Notes under the pieces: generated by a model
Database searches by the model: none
The model's input: the letters and a program-made list of their open reading frames with translations, nothing else
Told to the model about the DNA's origin: nothing
Shown: one piece after another, positions 27,623-37,867 of the stretch
Numbering within the stretch: position 1 is the stretch's first letter
How the letters are laid out: every line of letters begins with the position of its first letter
From: Couchioplanes caeruleus
Lineage (GTDB): Bacteria > Actinomycetota > Actinomycetes > Mycobacteriales > Micromonosporaceae
Assembly: GCF_023499255.1 (NCBI RefSeq)
Contig: NZ_CP092183.1
Coordinates: 5,762,501 to 5,826,500 of the forward strand
DNA: 64,000 nucleotides
Reading direction: 5' to 3'
Translations under genes and position numbers: made by a program

Positions 27623-27655
27623 GGGCGCGCCTCGGAGATACGCGGAGGAGCAACC

Positions 27656-28390
27656 ATGCCGAACAACCTGCCGACACCGCTGCTCGACGGCCGCCGGGCG
27701 GCGCGGGACCGGCGCAACCTCGGCTGGGGCGCGGTGGGGCTGAGCGTCGCGGGCGCGCTCGCCGGCCTGACAGTCGCCCCGCCCGACGCCGTACAGGGCC
27801 AGGCGCAACGACTGATGTATCTGCACGTGCCCGCGGCGTGGACCGCCTACCTCGCCTTCTTCACCGTCCTGGTGAGCAGCGGGGCGTACCTGATCTGGGC
27901 GGATCCGCGCTGGGACCGGGCCGCTCGGGCGGCGGCCGAGATCGGCCTCGGCGCCACCGCCGTCACCTTCGCCGCGGGAACGGTCTGGGGCAGGGCGACC
28001 TGGGGTGTCTGGTGGGCGTGGGATCCGCGCATCGTCAGCACCATCGTCTTGTTCCTCGTCTACGCCGCCCAGGTGACCCTGCGCTGGTCCGAATCGGATC
28101 CGCACCGCGGCGCGCGGTACGCGGCCTGGCTCGGTGCGGCCGGCTTCGTGACCGTCCCCGTGGTGCACTTCTCCGTCGTCTGGTGGCGCTCCCTGCACCA
28201 GCAGGCCACGGTCCTCGCGCCGAGCGTGAACCCGCCGATCGACACGATCATGCTGGCCTCGCTGCTGCTGTGCACCGCCGCCGCCAGCGTCACGGCCGCC
28301 TGGCTCTTCCTGCGGCGCCTCGCCGTCCTGGAGGACCGTGCGGGTGTCCACGCCGCCGTACCGGATGCGGTGCCGGCGGGCCGCCGATGA
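27656..28390 (+). CDS. ccmC: Cytochrome c maturation haem-handling protein CcmC
   Basis: 244 residues with six helices. The tryptophan-rich haem-binding motif is WGRATWGVWWAWDPR, and conserved histidines flank it in LMYLHVPAAW and in VHFSVVWWRSLHQQ. CcmC loads haem onto CcmE in System I cytochrome c biogenesis. The ATG at 27656 follows GCGGAGGAG; the open frame continues upstream through ctaC but that part is a shadow. First gene of the rightward operon, divergent from the caa3 operon. No ccmA, ccmB or ccmD is found in the window. Confidence 0.9.
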   Translation: MPNNLPTPLLDGRRAARDRRNLGWGAVGLSVAGALAGLTVAPPDAVQGQAQRLMYLHVPAAWTAYLAFFTVLVSSGAYLIWADPRWDRAARAAAEIGLGATAVTFAAGTVWGRATWGVWWAWDPRIVSTIVLFLVYAAQVTLRWSESDPHRGARYAAWLGAAGFVTVPVVHFSVVWWRSLHQQATVLAPSVNPPIDTIMLASLLLCTAAASVTAAWLFLRRLAVLEDRAGVHAAVPDAVPAGRR

Positions 28391-28784
28391 GCGCGCGACG
28401 CAGCCGGGCGCTGCTCCTGCTGCTCGTGGTGGCCGGCGTCGCCCTGCTGGTGACGGCCGGCCTGCAGAACACCCTGACGTTCTACCGCTCGCCCAGCGAG
28501 ATCACGCAGGGGCCGGCGGCGCACGACCGGGTCCGCCTCGGCGGAGAGGTGGTGCCGGGATCGCTGCGCACCGACGCCGGTGTCACCCGCTTCCGGATCA
28601 GCGACGGCACCACCGAGATCCCGGTGGAGCAGGTCGCCGACCTGCCGGGCACCCTGCGTGAGGGCCAGCAGGCCGTCGTCGAGGGCAGCCTCGACGACCA
28701 CGGCGTCTTCCGCTCGGACACGGTCATGGCCAAGCACGGCAACGAGTACCGGCCCGCCGAGGCGGACGGGCAGGACAGCCGGTG

Positions 28785-28785
<1 letters not shown>
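28387..28785 (+). CDS. ccmE: Periplasmic-type haem chaperone CcmE
   Basis: 132 residues. One N-terminal anchor helix (ALLLLLVVAGVALLVTAGL), then an OB-fold domain and the haem-attachment motif MAKHGNEYRP, with the covalent-haem His at 117 and the conserved Tyr at 121 (HxxxY, the proteobacterial form, not the CxxxY variant). It receives haem from CcmC and gives it to CcmF. The ATG overlaps the ccmC stop (ATGA). A System I chaperone is unexpected in an actinobacterium. Confidence 0.9.
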
Positions 28786-30691
<1,906 letters not shown>

Positions 30692-30695
<4 letters not shown>

Positions 30696-31246
30696 GCCGA
30701 GGACGAATCGTCGCTGCCCTGCTCGCGGCTGCCGCGGTGACCGCCCTGGGCGTCACCCTGGCGTCCGGCATCGGCGCCGCCTCGGGCGGTCCCGCAACGC
30801 CCGCCCCGGGACCGGTGACGCAGGCACGATCGGGAGCCGCCCCGCCGCTGGCCGGGACCACGCTCGCCGGTGCCCGGTTCGACCCCGCGGCGCTGCGCGG
30901 GAAGGTGGTCCTCGTCAACGTGTGGGCGTCCTGGTGCGATCCGTGCAGGCAGGAGCTGCCCGTGCTGGCCGCCGCGCAGCGTCGCTGGGCGTCGCACGGC
31001 CTGGCGGTCGTCGGCATCGACATCCGCGACAACGCCGAATCGGCGCGCGCGCTGCTCACCGACCTCGGCGTCCAGGACCTGCACAGCATCGCCGACACCC
31101 AGGGCACCACCGCGGTCGCGTGGGGCGCCCGCGGGGTGCCCGAGACCTTCGTCGTCGACCGGTCCGGACAGATGCGCTGGTGGGCTCAGGGTGCGGTGGA
31201 CGCCGCCTGGCTGGAGCAGCGGGTCGGCCCGCTGATGAGCTCATGA
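30692..31246 (+). CDS. ccmG: Thioredoxin-like protein CcmG/DsbE type
   Basis: 184 residues. An N-terminal signal anchor (IVAALLAAAAVTALGVTLASG), then a thioredoxin fold with WASWCDPCRQELPVL (CxxC) and the cis-Pro in VPETFVVD. It keeps apocytochrome CxxCH cysteines reduced for haem attachment. The Glu/Pro pattern GVPETF is the CcmG/ResA signature. The ATG overlaps the ccmF stop (ATGA). Together with CcmH it would make the thiol-reduction branch of the pathway. Confidence 0.88.
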
Positions 31247-32127
31247 CGCCGCGCCGGCTGTTCACCCTCGGCTTGCTCGTCGTGCTCCTGGGCGCCGCCG
31301 GCACGGCGGTGTGGCGCTCCGCGGCGCCACGGCCCGATACCGCGCACAGCATCGCCCAGCACCTGCTGTGCCCGGCCTGCCAGGGCGAATCGGTGGCCCA
31401 GTCACAGTCCCCGATGGCCGCCGCCATGCGCGACACGATCGACCAGCAGCTCGCCGCCGGACGGACCGGTGAGCAGATCCGGCAGTTCTTCGTGGACCGG
31501 TACGGGCCCGGCGTGCTGGCCGAGCCCTCGTACCGGGGTCTCGGGCTGCTGCTGTGGGTGCTGCCGGCGCTGGCCGTCGCCGTGGTCGTGGTGCTCGTGC
31601 TGCGGCGCCGGCGGCGACCGGCCGGCGACCGGCCGGGTGCCGCCGTCGAGGAGGCGCCGCCAGCACGCAGGCCGGCGCGTGCCTGGGACGCCGTCGCGGT
31701 CGCGGTGATCGTGCTGGTCGCCGCGGTGGCCGTCGCCAGCCCGCACCGGGCCGCCGACAGCCGGCCGGTCGCGGCGGCGGATCCCGGGACGTCCCTGCAG
31801 GCTCTGGCACAGTCGCTCGAGGGCCAGGGCCGCTACGCCGAGGCGGCCGAGGTCTACCGCGACGTGGTGACCCGCAGCCCGGACGACCGTACGCGGCTCA
31901 AGCTGGCCTTCGCCCTGCTGCGCGCCGACCGGCCCGCCGACGCCGCCGCCACCGCGCAGCAGGTGCTCGACGATGCACCGGACAGCACCGAGGCGTTGCT
32001 GATCCTCGGCCTCGCCCAGCGCGCCTCCGGGTCACCCGCGGCGACGGCGACGCTGCGCCGGTTCCTGAAGGCCGCCCCCGGCGACCCCGCCGCCGCCGAG
32101 GTCCGGCGGCTCATGCCGGCGTCTTGA
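31243..32127 (+). CDS. ccmH: CcmH/CcmI-type cytochrome c biogenesis protein with TPR region
   Basis: 294 residues. N-terminal anchor, then the CcmH domain with LLCPACQGESVAQSQSPMA (LxCxxCQ redox motif, Cys spacing CxxC) and RQFFVDRYGPGVLAEPSY, a membrane helix (LLLWVLPALAVAVVVVLVL), a linker, another helix, and a C-terminal tetratricopeptide region (SLEGQGRYAEAAEVYRDVV; ALLILGLAQRASG). This joins CcmH (thiol reductant) and CcmI (apocytochrome chaperone) in one chain. The ATG overlaps the ccmG stop. Last gene of the maturation operon; it converges with the BON gene. Confidence 0.87.
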   Translation: MTPRRLFTLGLLVVLLGAAGTAVWRSAAPRPDTAHSIAQHLLCPACQGESVAQSQSPMAAAMRDTIDQQLAAGRTGEQIRQFFVDRYGPGVLAEPSYRGLGLLLWVLPALAVAVVVVLVLRRRRRPAGDRPGAAVEEAPPARRPARAWDAVAVAVIVLVAAVAVASPHRAADSRPVAAADPGTSLQALAQSLEGQGRYAEAAEVYRDVVTRSPDDRTRLKLAFALLRADRPADAAATAQQVLDDAPDSTEALLILGLAQRASGSPAATATLRRFLKAAPGDPAAAEVRRLMPAS

Positions 32128-32217
32128 AGGCCCGGACCCCTGACCAAGGCACCTGCCGGAACGTTCAAGACCCTGGACCGGGAATGTCCGGGCCCACGGG
32201 CGCCGCCCGCGTGCGGG

Positions 32218-32463
32218 TCAGGACGCGTCCGGCACCAGCATGTTGCAGACGTCCTGCACGCCGGGGACCGCCCACACCTGACGTCCGGCAGCCTCCCGGA
32301 TCGCCGCCGACTCCACCGTTCCCTCCAGGATGACGACGCCGTTCTGCACGGTGACCTGCACGTGGCGGCCTTGGATCCGGGTGTCGGCCACCAGCTGACC
32401 GGCGACGTGCGCAACGAGTTCCCGGTCGTCCTCGTCCCACGGTCCGGACGGACACGGCTTCAT
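32218..32463 (-). CDS. BON domain protein
   Basis: 81 residues that are nearly all one BON domain: DDRELVAHVAGQLVADTRI, then VQVTVQNGVVILEGTVES, IREAAGRQVWAVPGVQDVCNMLV, with the conserved central Gly of GVVxLxG and the C-terminal GV-x-V-x-N. It has no signal or anchor, so it is cytosolic. Free BON proteins in actinobacteria are often stress-induced and bind membranes or nucleotides; the role here is unknown. It has its own gap upstream with no clear promoter. Confidence 0.8.
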   Translation of the reverse strand: MKPCPSGPWDEDDRELVAHVAGQLVADTRIQGRHVQVTVQNGVVILEGTVESAAIREAAGRQVWAVPGVQDVCNMLVPDAS

Positions 32464-32514
32464 CAGCGGCTCCCCGCGATCAGGTGCAGTGATGCACGGA
32501 ATCCGATCGTAGCC

Positions 32515-33219
32515 CTACGGCCGCGTACGCAGGTACAGCCGGAACCCGGTGAACAGGGCCAGCGCGGCCATGGCGGCCAGCACGGCCCACAGCACACCGG
32601 GCGCCAGCGGCGGGTTGATGCCCGCATTCGCGCGGGCCATCGCGAGCGATGACGTGTCCTGGGCGGCGGGCAGCGCCGCCGGGGCGAGCATTTCATAGCG
32701 CACCAGCCCGGTGCTCTCCAGCATCTTCATGTGGTTCATCACGAACGTGTTGGCGTCGTCGGCCAGCTTGCGGACCACGGGATCACGGGTGGCGGCCCGT
32801 ACGGCGCCGATCACCGGGAAGATCTTGCCGTGCGCGTTGCGCAGCCGGGTCACGAAGATCTGGTCGAACTGGCGGCCGCGGGCGTTCTGCATCTCACCGA
32901 GCCACCCCTGCTGCTGGGTGGTCGGGGTCGACGGGAGGACCGCCCCGAGCTTGTTGGCCGCGTCCACCACCAGCTGGTCCAGCCGTACGTGCTGGTCGGC
33001 GATCATCTGCCCGACCTTGCGCACCTGAGGGCTGCCGCCACGGGTGGCGGCCATCTGCCCGGCGGGTATCTCCCAGAGGCCGGCCTGGCGGACGCCGTTG
33101 AGCAGCAGCATGTCCGCAGCGTTGAGCTGCGTCGGGCCCACCGGGGCGGCGGCCGCACCCCCGGCGGGAAGGGTCACCAGCACCACGACGGCGGCCAGGA
33201 CGGCGAACAGGCGGGTCAT
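32515..33219 (-). CDS. DUF4142 secreted protein with C-terminal anchor
   Basis: 234 residues from the ATG at 33219, six nt after GGAGG (a GTG two codons earlier is possible). Signal peptide ending near AGGAAAA, then a helical DUF4142 domain (ferritin-like four-helix type: ADQHVRLDQLVVDAANKLGA, ARGRQFDQIFVTRLRNAHGK, FVMNHMKMLESTGLV) and a final membrane helix (APGVLWAVLAAMAALALFTGFRLYL) with an RTRP tail. The domain is common in envelope stress proteins, but its biochemistry is unknown. Confidence 0.82.
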   Translation of the reverse strand: MTRLFAVLAAVVVLVTLPAGGAAAAPVGPTQLNAADMLLLNGVRQAGLWEIPAGQMAATRGGSPQVRKVGQMIADQHVRLDQLVVDAANKLGAVLPSTPTTQQQGWLGEMQNARGRQFDQIFVTRLRNAHGKIFPVIGAVRAATRDPVVRKLADDANTFVMNHMKMLESTGLVRYEMLAPAALPAAQDTSSLAMARANAGINPPLAPGVLWAVLAAMAALALFTGFRLYLRTRP

Positions 33220-33300
33220 CAGCACCTCCAGGAGAATCTCCGAGGGGTACGCGCCGCGCCGCAGAAAGGTTCACATGTGCACCTAAATTCGCGGGGCCGG

Positions 33301-33798
33301 TCAGGCGGACTCCGCCCACCGGCGCCACCACTGGGCGTCGGTCACCTCGCCCGACGCCTCCACGAGGGCCTCCACGACGGAGGCGAACGCCCGGGGCCGG
33401 GTCATCGACAGCTCCCCGACGAGCCCGGCGATCTCGGTGGCGCGCCGGCGCATGACCTCTCCGACGAGGTCCCGTCCGGCTGGCGTCAGCGTCACCCACG
33501 CGGCACGCCGGTCGTCGTCGCGGTTACGGCGGGCCACGAGCCCCTTGCGGACCAGGCGGTTGCACATCCGGGTGGCGGTCGAGGAGGTCACTCCGAGCTC
33601 CTGCGCCAGATCGACGACCCGCTGCGGCCCGGGCGACACCAGCAGGACCAGAGTCCGGTACTGCGCCAGCGTGACGTCCTCGTCCAGCCCGGCGAGCGAC
33701 CGCGCGGCGAGGCCGACGAAGGCCCGGCTGAGCGCGAGCAGACTTGCTGTCACCTGCTGTTCGGCCTCGTCGCGCGCATCGGCGGCGGGAACGGTCAT
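33301..33798 (-). CDS. MarR family transcriptional regulator
   Basis: 165 residues from the ATG at 33798. Winged helix-turn-helix: LAQYRTLVLLVSPGPQRVVDLAQELGVTSSTATRMCNRLVRKGLV (recognition helix SSTATRMCNRL), then the wing RRNRDDDRRAAWVTLTPAGRDLV, flanked by the dimerisation helices. The first 90 or so codons overlap the tail of the sigma-STAS reading frame (same strand, different frame), so transcription from the sigma gene would include this gene. The ligand is unknown. No strong ribosome site is seen, and the frame is open to 33870. Confidence 0.83.
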   Translation of the reverse strand: MTVPAADARDEAEQQVTASLLALSRAFVGLAARSLAGLDEDVTLAQYRTLVLLVSPGPQRVVDLAQELGVTSSTATRMCNRLVRKGLVARRNRDDDRRAAWVTLTPAGRDLVGEVMRRRATEIAGLVGELSMTRPRAFASVVEALVEASGEVTDAQWWRRWAESA

Positions 33799-35239
33799 GG
33801 CCACACTGTGGCACAGCGGGCCGGGCTGTCGCGGGACGGGCCGCACGACGGCAATGGCCACCCCTGACACCGGGTGCGGTCACGGACGCCCTGCCCCCGG
33901 CCTCAGCCGGCGCGCATCCCGGCGGAGGGGTGCGCGGCCGCTGTGCTGCCTCCGCCGGTGCCGTCCATGCCGGACGACCGAGCCTGCCCGCGGCCGTCCG
34001 GACCGCGCGGGGGACGTCGGGGGCGTCGACGGGCGAGCCCGGGGGCGTGGTGCGTACCGGGTCGTCGCCGTGGTCGTCGCGATGAGGGGCGGCAGTGCTG
34101 AGCGGCCGGCAGGCCAGCAGCCGGGTCACCCCGAGCCGGCAGAGCGCGTCGTACAGCGGTGCCGGCACGTTCACCGCGGCAAGACGCGCCCCGCCGGCCC
34201 GGTACGCGTCCACCAGCGCCCGGGCGGCCGCCGGCGCAGCCACCTGCGCCTGCCGGAGGTCCACGATGACGCGTCCCCGCCGGGTGCCGACGACCGTGTC
34301 CACGAGCGCCCGGCGCAGCGTCGACGGCTCCACATCACCGCGGACCGTCACGACAGCTGCCTGCCGGGCGTCGTCCACGCTGATGCCCGTTCCCGCGTAG
34401 GACGGCGCGGCGGGCGGCTCGGCGGGGTCGTCGAGCCCGTGACGGAGCCGGTCGAGGATCCGGCGCAGGAGCCGGGAGACGTTCATCTGCGACATGCCGA
34501 GATCGGTGGCGATCCGTTCCTGGGTCATGTTCCCGAAGAAGTACAGGCAGAGGATCTGACGGTCCCGGTCCGGGAGGTCCCGTACCAGGTCGCGCAGGAC
34601 CAGCTTGTCGCACATCGACAGCAGGGCACCGTCTTCGGCACCGACGAACTCGTGCCGCTCGGCGGCGTCGTCCGCGCCGGGCACCTTGGCGTTCAGCGAG
34701 CTCACGTCGTAGACCGTGGCGGCGCCCAACGCCTCCACGACCTCATGATCGGCGATCCCGAGCGCCGCCCCGATCTCCGTGATGCCGGGTGCCCGCCGCA
34801 GGCGCTGGACGAGCGCGGCCTTCGTTCGGGTGACGGCGAGATACCGCTCCTGCAGCCGGCGGGGCACGTGCACGTCCCACCCGTGGTCGCGGAAGTGCCG
34901 CTTGAGCTCCCCGGTGACCGTGGGGATGAGGTAGCCGAAGAACGGCCTGCCGCGCGCCGGGTCGAATCCGTCCACGGCCTTGACCAGCCCCAGCGCAGCC
35001 ACCTGCCGCAGGTCGTCGGCGCACTGGCCGCGGTTCAGGTACCGGCAGGTCAGCCGGTACGCGAGCGGCAGGTTGAGCTCGATGATCCGGGCCCGGATCC
35101 GCCGTCGTTCGCCGCCGTCGGCCGCATCGGCCATCCTTCGGAACAGCGCTGCCGTCGCGCGTTCCGTGTCGTCCACGGAGCCGTGCGGCGCCCGTTCATC
35201 ACCGGGCGCGGGCACGGCACCAGCATCCTGAAGTGTCAC
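33524..35239 (-). CDS. SigB/SigF-family RNA polymerase sigma factor fused to a STAS domain
   Basis: 571 residues from the GTG at 35239 (CGGAGGAG 6 nt upstream). Residues about 45-265 are a group 3 sigma factor: region 2 with CADDLRQVAALGLVKAVDGFDPARGRPFFGYLIPTVTGELKRHFRD, region 3, and region 4 ending in NMTQERIATDLGMSQMNVSRLL (helix-turn-helix). Residues 285-380 are a STAS (anti-anti-sigma) domain, but where the phosphorylatable DSS/DST motif should be it reads QVAAPAAAR. Residues 381-571 are a disordered Pro/Arg/Ala tail whose last 90 codons overlap the MarR gene out of frame. The second copy is at 48007-50502. It probably directs GTTT-N15-17-GGGTA promoters such as those marked in this window. 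Confidence 0.85.
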   Translation of the reverse strand: MTLQDAGAVPAPGDERAPHGSVDDTERATAALFRRMADAADGGERRRIRARIIELNLPLAYRLTCRYLNRGQCADDLRQVAALGLVKAVDGFDPARGRPFFGYLIPTVTGELKRHFRDHGWDVHVPRRLQERYLAVTRTKAALVQRLRRAPGITEIGAALGIADHEVVEALGAATVYDVSSLNAKVPGADDAAERHEFVGAEDGALLSMCDKLVLRDLVRDLPDRDRQILCLYFFGNMTQERIATDLGMSQMNVSRLLRRILDRLRHGLDDPAEPPAAPSYAGTGISVDDARQAAVVTVRGDVEPSTLRRALVDTVVGTRRGRVIVDLRQAQVAAPAAARALVDAYRAGGARLAAVNVPAPLYDALCRLGVTRLLACRPLSTAAPHRDDHGDDPVRTTPPGSPVDAPDVPRAVRTAAGRLGRPAWTAPAEAAQRPRTPPPGCAPAEAGGRASVTAPGVRGGHCRRAARPATARPAVPQCGHDRSRRRCARRGRTAGDSKSARAQPGLRRPRRAVARRAGRGRHAGAVPDSGPAGVARAAAGRRSGAGARSDLLDRHPDVQPPGPQGARGPP

Positions 35240-35504
35240 GAGTCTCCTCCGAGCGACAGGGAGAAGCCACCGGACCGGGTCCGGTGAGCGAGGGAGGCGT
35301 GGGCAGACCACGTGGGGAGGCGACCGGCGAGCCGGCGGAGAAGGCGGCCACGCGGGGCACGCCGCTACGACACCGGCTGTCCGGACCCGCCCGGCAGGCG
35401 CATCCGCGGGGATGCATGGCGCCGCTGTCTCGACGCCGCGGGGCGAGCTCGCCTGTGGCCATTCCCCCGCCGCCGGGGCCGAAACATCCCGGCTTCGCCG
35501 CCGG

Positions 35505-36512
35505 TCAGTGCACCGCGTCCCAGCCGCGCCCGTCTCCGAGCACCAGCCGGTGCAGAGCCCGCCGGCGCTCCGCCCCGGCGTCGGCTTCGGCGCGGAAGAC
35601 CTCCTCCGGCACCGTCGGCATGCCGGAGCCGGCCAGCACCGCACGGTCCGACAGGGGTGGTACGGGCGGTTCCGCCGGTACCGCCGACGTCATCGCCACG
35701 GTGGAGACGTACCGGTCCACGGCGGCCCGCACGGGTGAGGTGACGCTGTCGTCGGGACGGACGTCGGGCCGCAGCGCAGCGCTGAGCAGCAGCATCGCGT
35801 CGTCGAGCCGGGCCACGGCGATCGGTGCGGAGACCAGCACGCTGCGGCTGCGGAAATAGTGCAGAGCCGGGTACGCCAGGTGCTGCTCGGCCACGACGGA
35901 CAACTGCCCGGTCAGCGACACCAGGTGCTGGACGAAGGCGGAGCTGACGCCGCTCCCCGTCCAGCCCCGCCGGGCGATGTCGGCGGCGTCGCGGCCGAGC
36001 GCGTGGATGCGCACGGCGACCGCCCGGCGGCCGACGACCGCCGCCACGACGGAGACCAGGTACGTGATCGCCAGGGTGACCAGGAAGAGCCCGGTGAACG
36101 TGGAGACCGCGGTGAGGATCCGCCACGGCGTGCCCCCGGCCACGTAGTCGCCCACGCCGAGGGTGAAGATCGTGAACCCGGCGTAGTAGACGACCCCGGT
36201 CCAGCCGGCCGCGGCCCCCGTCCTGGCGTCCACCACGGCACCGTGCCCGCCGAGCAGGATCAGCGACCACCCGGCCCACAGCAGGGCCACCCAGACCATC
36301 ACGGTGCTGATCAGGATCGCGGCGCCGGCGCCGCCGAGCAGCGCCGGCGCGCGGCCGCCCCGGAAGATCCGGAGGAGCAGCCGCCACAACCAACCCATGA
36401 CCCGCCGGGTGAGCGGCCCGCCGCCCGCACCGACGACGAGCGTGGTGGCGAACGCGTCGGCGAACGTGACGACGATGATCAGCGCACCGGCGATCAGGCT
36501 GAGGACGTGCAC
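35505..36512 (-). CDS. Potassium channel family protein
   Basis: 335 residues. Hydrophobic segments near 5-27, 60-85 and 130-160, with a pore loop VYYAGFTIFTLGVGDYVAGG, where TLGVGDY matches the K+ selectivity filter (TxGxGD). A cytosolic helical C-terminal part of about 170 residues has no RCK (nucleotide-binding) signature. The start is a GTG after GAGGGACGAAG, 19 nt downstream of the htrA stop, so both genes are one transcript. It would let K+ (or another cation) cross the membrane; gating is unknown. Confidence 0.82.
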   Translation of the reverse strand: MHVLSLIAGALIIVVTFADAFATTLVVGAGGGPLTRRVMGWLWRLLLRIFRGGRAPALLGGAGAAILISTVMVWVALLWAGWSLILLGGHGAVVDARTGAAAGWTGVVYYAGFTIFTLGVGDYVAGGTPWRILTAVSTFTGLFLVTLAITYLVSVVAAVVGRRAVAVRIHALGRDAADIARRGWTGSGVSSAFVQHLVSLTGQLSVVAEQHLAYPALHYFRSRSVLVSAPIAVARLDDAMLLLSAALRPDVRPDDSVTSPVRAAVDRYVSTVAMTSAVPAEPPVPPLSDRAVLAGSGMPTVPEEVFRAEADAGAERRRALHRLVLGDGRGWDAVH

Positions 36513-36531
36513 CTTCGTCCCTCGGCCCTGA

Positions 36532-37554
36532 TCAGCGGGACAGGGTGCCGAGCGTGACCGGGATGTCGGTGACGGCTCCGTCCCGGTTGACCTTCACGGT
36601 GACCTTCTCGCCCGGCTTCACCTTCCGCAGGGCGGCGTAGACGTCGCCGACCGTACGGATCGTGGCGTCCTCGAAGCCGACGATCACGTCACCGGCCCGG
36701 ATGCCGGCGGTCGCCGCCGGGCTGCCCGGCTGAACCTGCCGCACCAGGGCACCGGTGGTGACCTTCATGCCGAGCGCCTGGGCGGTCTGCGGGGTCACGG
36801 TGGCCAGCACCACCCCGAGGAAGGGATGGGTGGCCTTGCCGGCCTTGAGCAACTGCTCGGTCACGTCGACGACGGTGCTCGCCGGGATGGCGAAGCCCAG
36901 GGAGACCGCGCCGGCCGACGGCGGGATGTACGCCTCGTTGACACCGACCAGCCGGCCCTGGGCGTCGACGAGCGCGCCGCCGGAGTTGCCCGGCGAGATC
37001 GCGGCGTCGGTCTGGATCAGGTCGACCAGCGGCCGGCCGCTCGTGGCCGAGCCCGGGATCTGCCGGCCGACTCCGGAGATGATGCCCTTGGTGACGGTGT
37101 TCTCGAAGCCGAGCGGGCTGCCCAGCGCCAGGGCCGTCTCGCCCTGCCGCGGCAGCTCCTGCCGGACCGTGACGGTGGGCAGACCGTTGCGGCCCACCTT
37201 CACCACGGCCAGGTCGGTGAGGTCGTCGGAGCCGGTGACCTGGCCCGGCACCTGCGTGCCGTCGGCGAACGAGACCTGGACCCGGTCCGCCGAACCGACG
37301 ACGTGTGCGTTGGTGACGATCACGCCGTCGGCGCGGTAGATGACCCCGCTGCCCAGTCCTTCACCGGTCGTGATCGTGACGACCGAGGGTTCCACCGCCG
37401 ACACCACGTCGACGATGCCGGTGTCCGCCGCCGCTGCGGCCGACGACTGCGACGGCGCCGCCGCGGGCGAGGGTGCGTCGTCGCTGCAGCCGGCCAACAG
37501 TGCCGCGGTCATCGCCGTGACCACGGCCCCAGCTGCGAGGCGCCTGGTTGTCAT
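36532..37554 (-). CDS. HtrA/DegP-type serine protease with PDZ domain, lipoprotein
   Basis: 340 residues. Lipobox ALLAGC at about 18-23 and a Ser/Ala-rich linker, then a trypsin-like domain with the catalytic triad visible as VTNAHVVGS (His), DDLTDLAVVKV (Asp) and AISPGNSGGALV (Ser), and one PDZ domain (FLGVVLATVTPQTAQALGM; GSPAATAGIRAGDVIVGFED). The ATG at 37554 follows AGGAGGAG. It degrades or chaperones misfolded proteins outside the cell membrane. In one transcript with the K+ channel gene. Confidence 0.93.
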   Translation of the reverse strand: MTTRRLAAGAVVTAMTAALLAGCSDDAPSPAAAPSQSSAAAAADTGIVDVVSAVEPSVVTITTGEGLGSGVIYRADGVIVTNAHVVGSADRVQVSFADGTQVPGQVTGSDDLTDLAVVKVGRNGLPTVTVRQELPRQGETALALGSPLGFENTVTKGIISGVGRQIPGSATSGRPLVDLIQTDAAISPGNSGGALVDAQGRLVGVNEAYIPPSAGAVSLGFAIPASTVVDVTEQLLKAGKATHPFLGVVLATVTPQTAQALGMKVTTGALVRQVQPGSPAATAGIRAGDVIVGFEDATIRTVGDVYAALRKVKPGEKVTVKVNRDGAVTDIPVTLGTLSR

Positions 37555-37640
37555 GGGTCTCCTCCTCGGATCCGGTCGATCCGGCGGTGCATCCGCCGCG
37601 GTCCGGCCTGCCCGGCCGGCCGCCGGGAACCGGTGCGGTT

Positions 37641-37865
37641 CTATGACGATCGGGTGACAGTCCCGCGTCGGGACGCCCTTGCGGGGGCGCGGCGGCCACC
37701 GCGCAGGGCGAGGCGGATCGCGTACGCGGCGACCGGCACCGCGACCGCAGCACCCGGCGCGCCGTAGCGGCTGATGAGCAGCGGGCTGAGGCAGCCGAGG
37801 GCCAGCGCCAGCAGGAGCCGGTGCCACGACAGCCGGGCCGCCGCCCGGATCGCCCGGTGGTCCAT
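37641..37865 (-). CDS. Small membrane protein downstream of the GH15 gene
   Basis: 74 residues with two helices (WHRLLLALALGCLSPLLIS; AAVAVPVAAYAIRLAL) and a very basic C-terminus. The ATG is 2 nt after the GH15 stop (TGACGATG), so translation is likely coupled. No family recognised. The frame is open upstream as a shadow of the GH15 gene, so the start rests on the coupling and on the hydrophobic profile. Confidence 0.5.
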   Translation of the reverse strand: MDHRAIRAAARLSWHRLLLALALGCLSPLLISRYGAPGAAVAVPVAAYAIRLALRGGRRAPARASRRGTVTRSS

Positions 37866-37867
37866 CG

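Larger units (their letters stand above)
27516..27631. repeat. Long inverted repeat in the ctaC / ccmC divergent region
   Basis: The 18 nt at 27516-27533 are the exact reverse complement of 27614-27631, and the similarity continues inward with small gaps to about 27551 and 27598, giving two arms of roughly 36 nt separated by about 46 nt. Each arm contains a promoter-like GTTT...GGGCAA directed outward, just ahead of the ribosome site of the operon on its side. The result is a mirror-image control region that should drive the oxidase operon and its cytochrome maturation operon in step. The 46-nt centre shows no clear motif. Confidence 0.85.

Noticed and set aside
32515..35239. A sigma / anti-sigma operon formed with MarR and DUF4142
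   Set aside because: The MarR protein is a DNA-binding regulator and DUF4142 is secreted; neither has anti-sigma kinase motifs, so no anti-sigma factor is encoded here.
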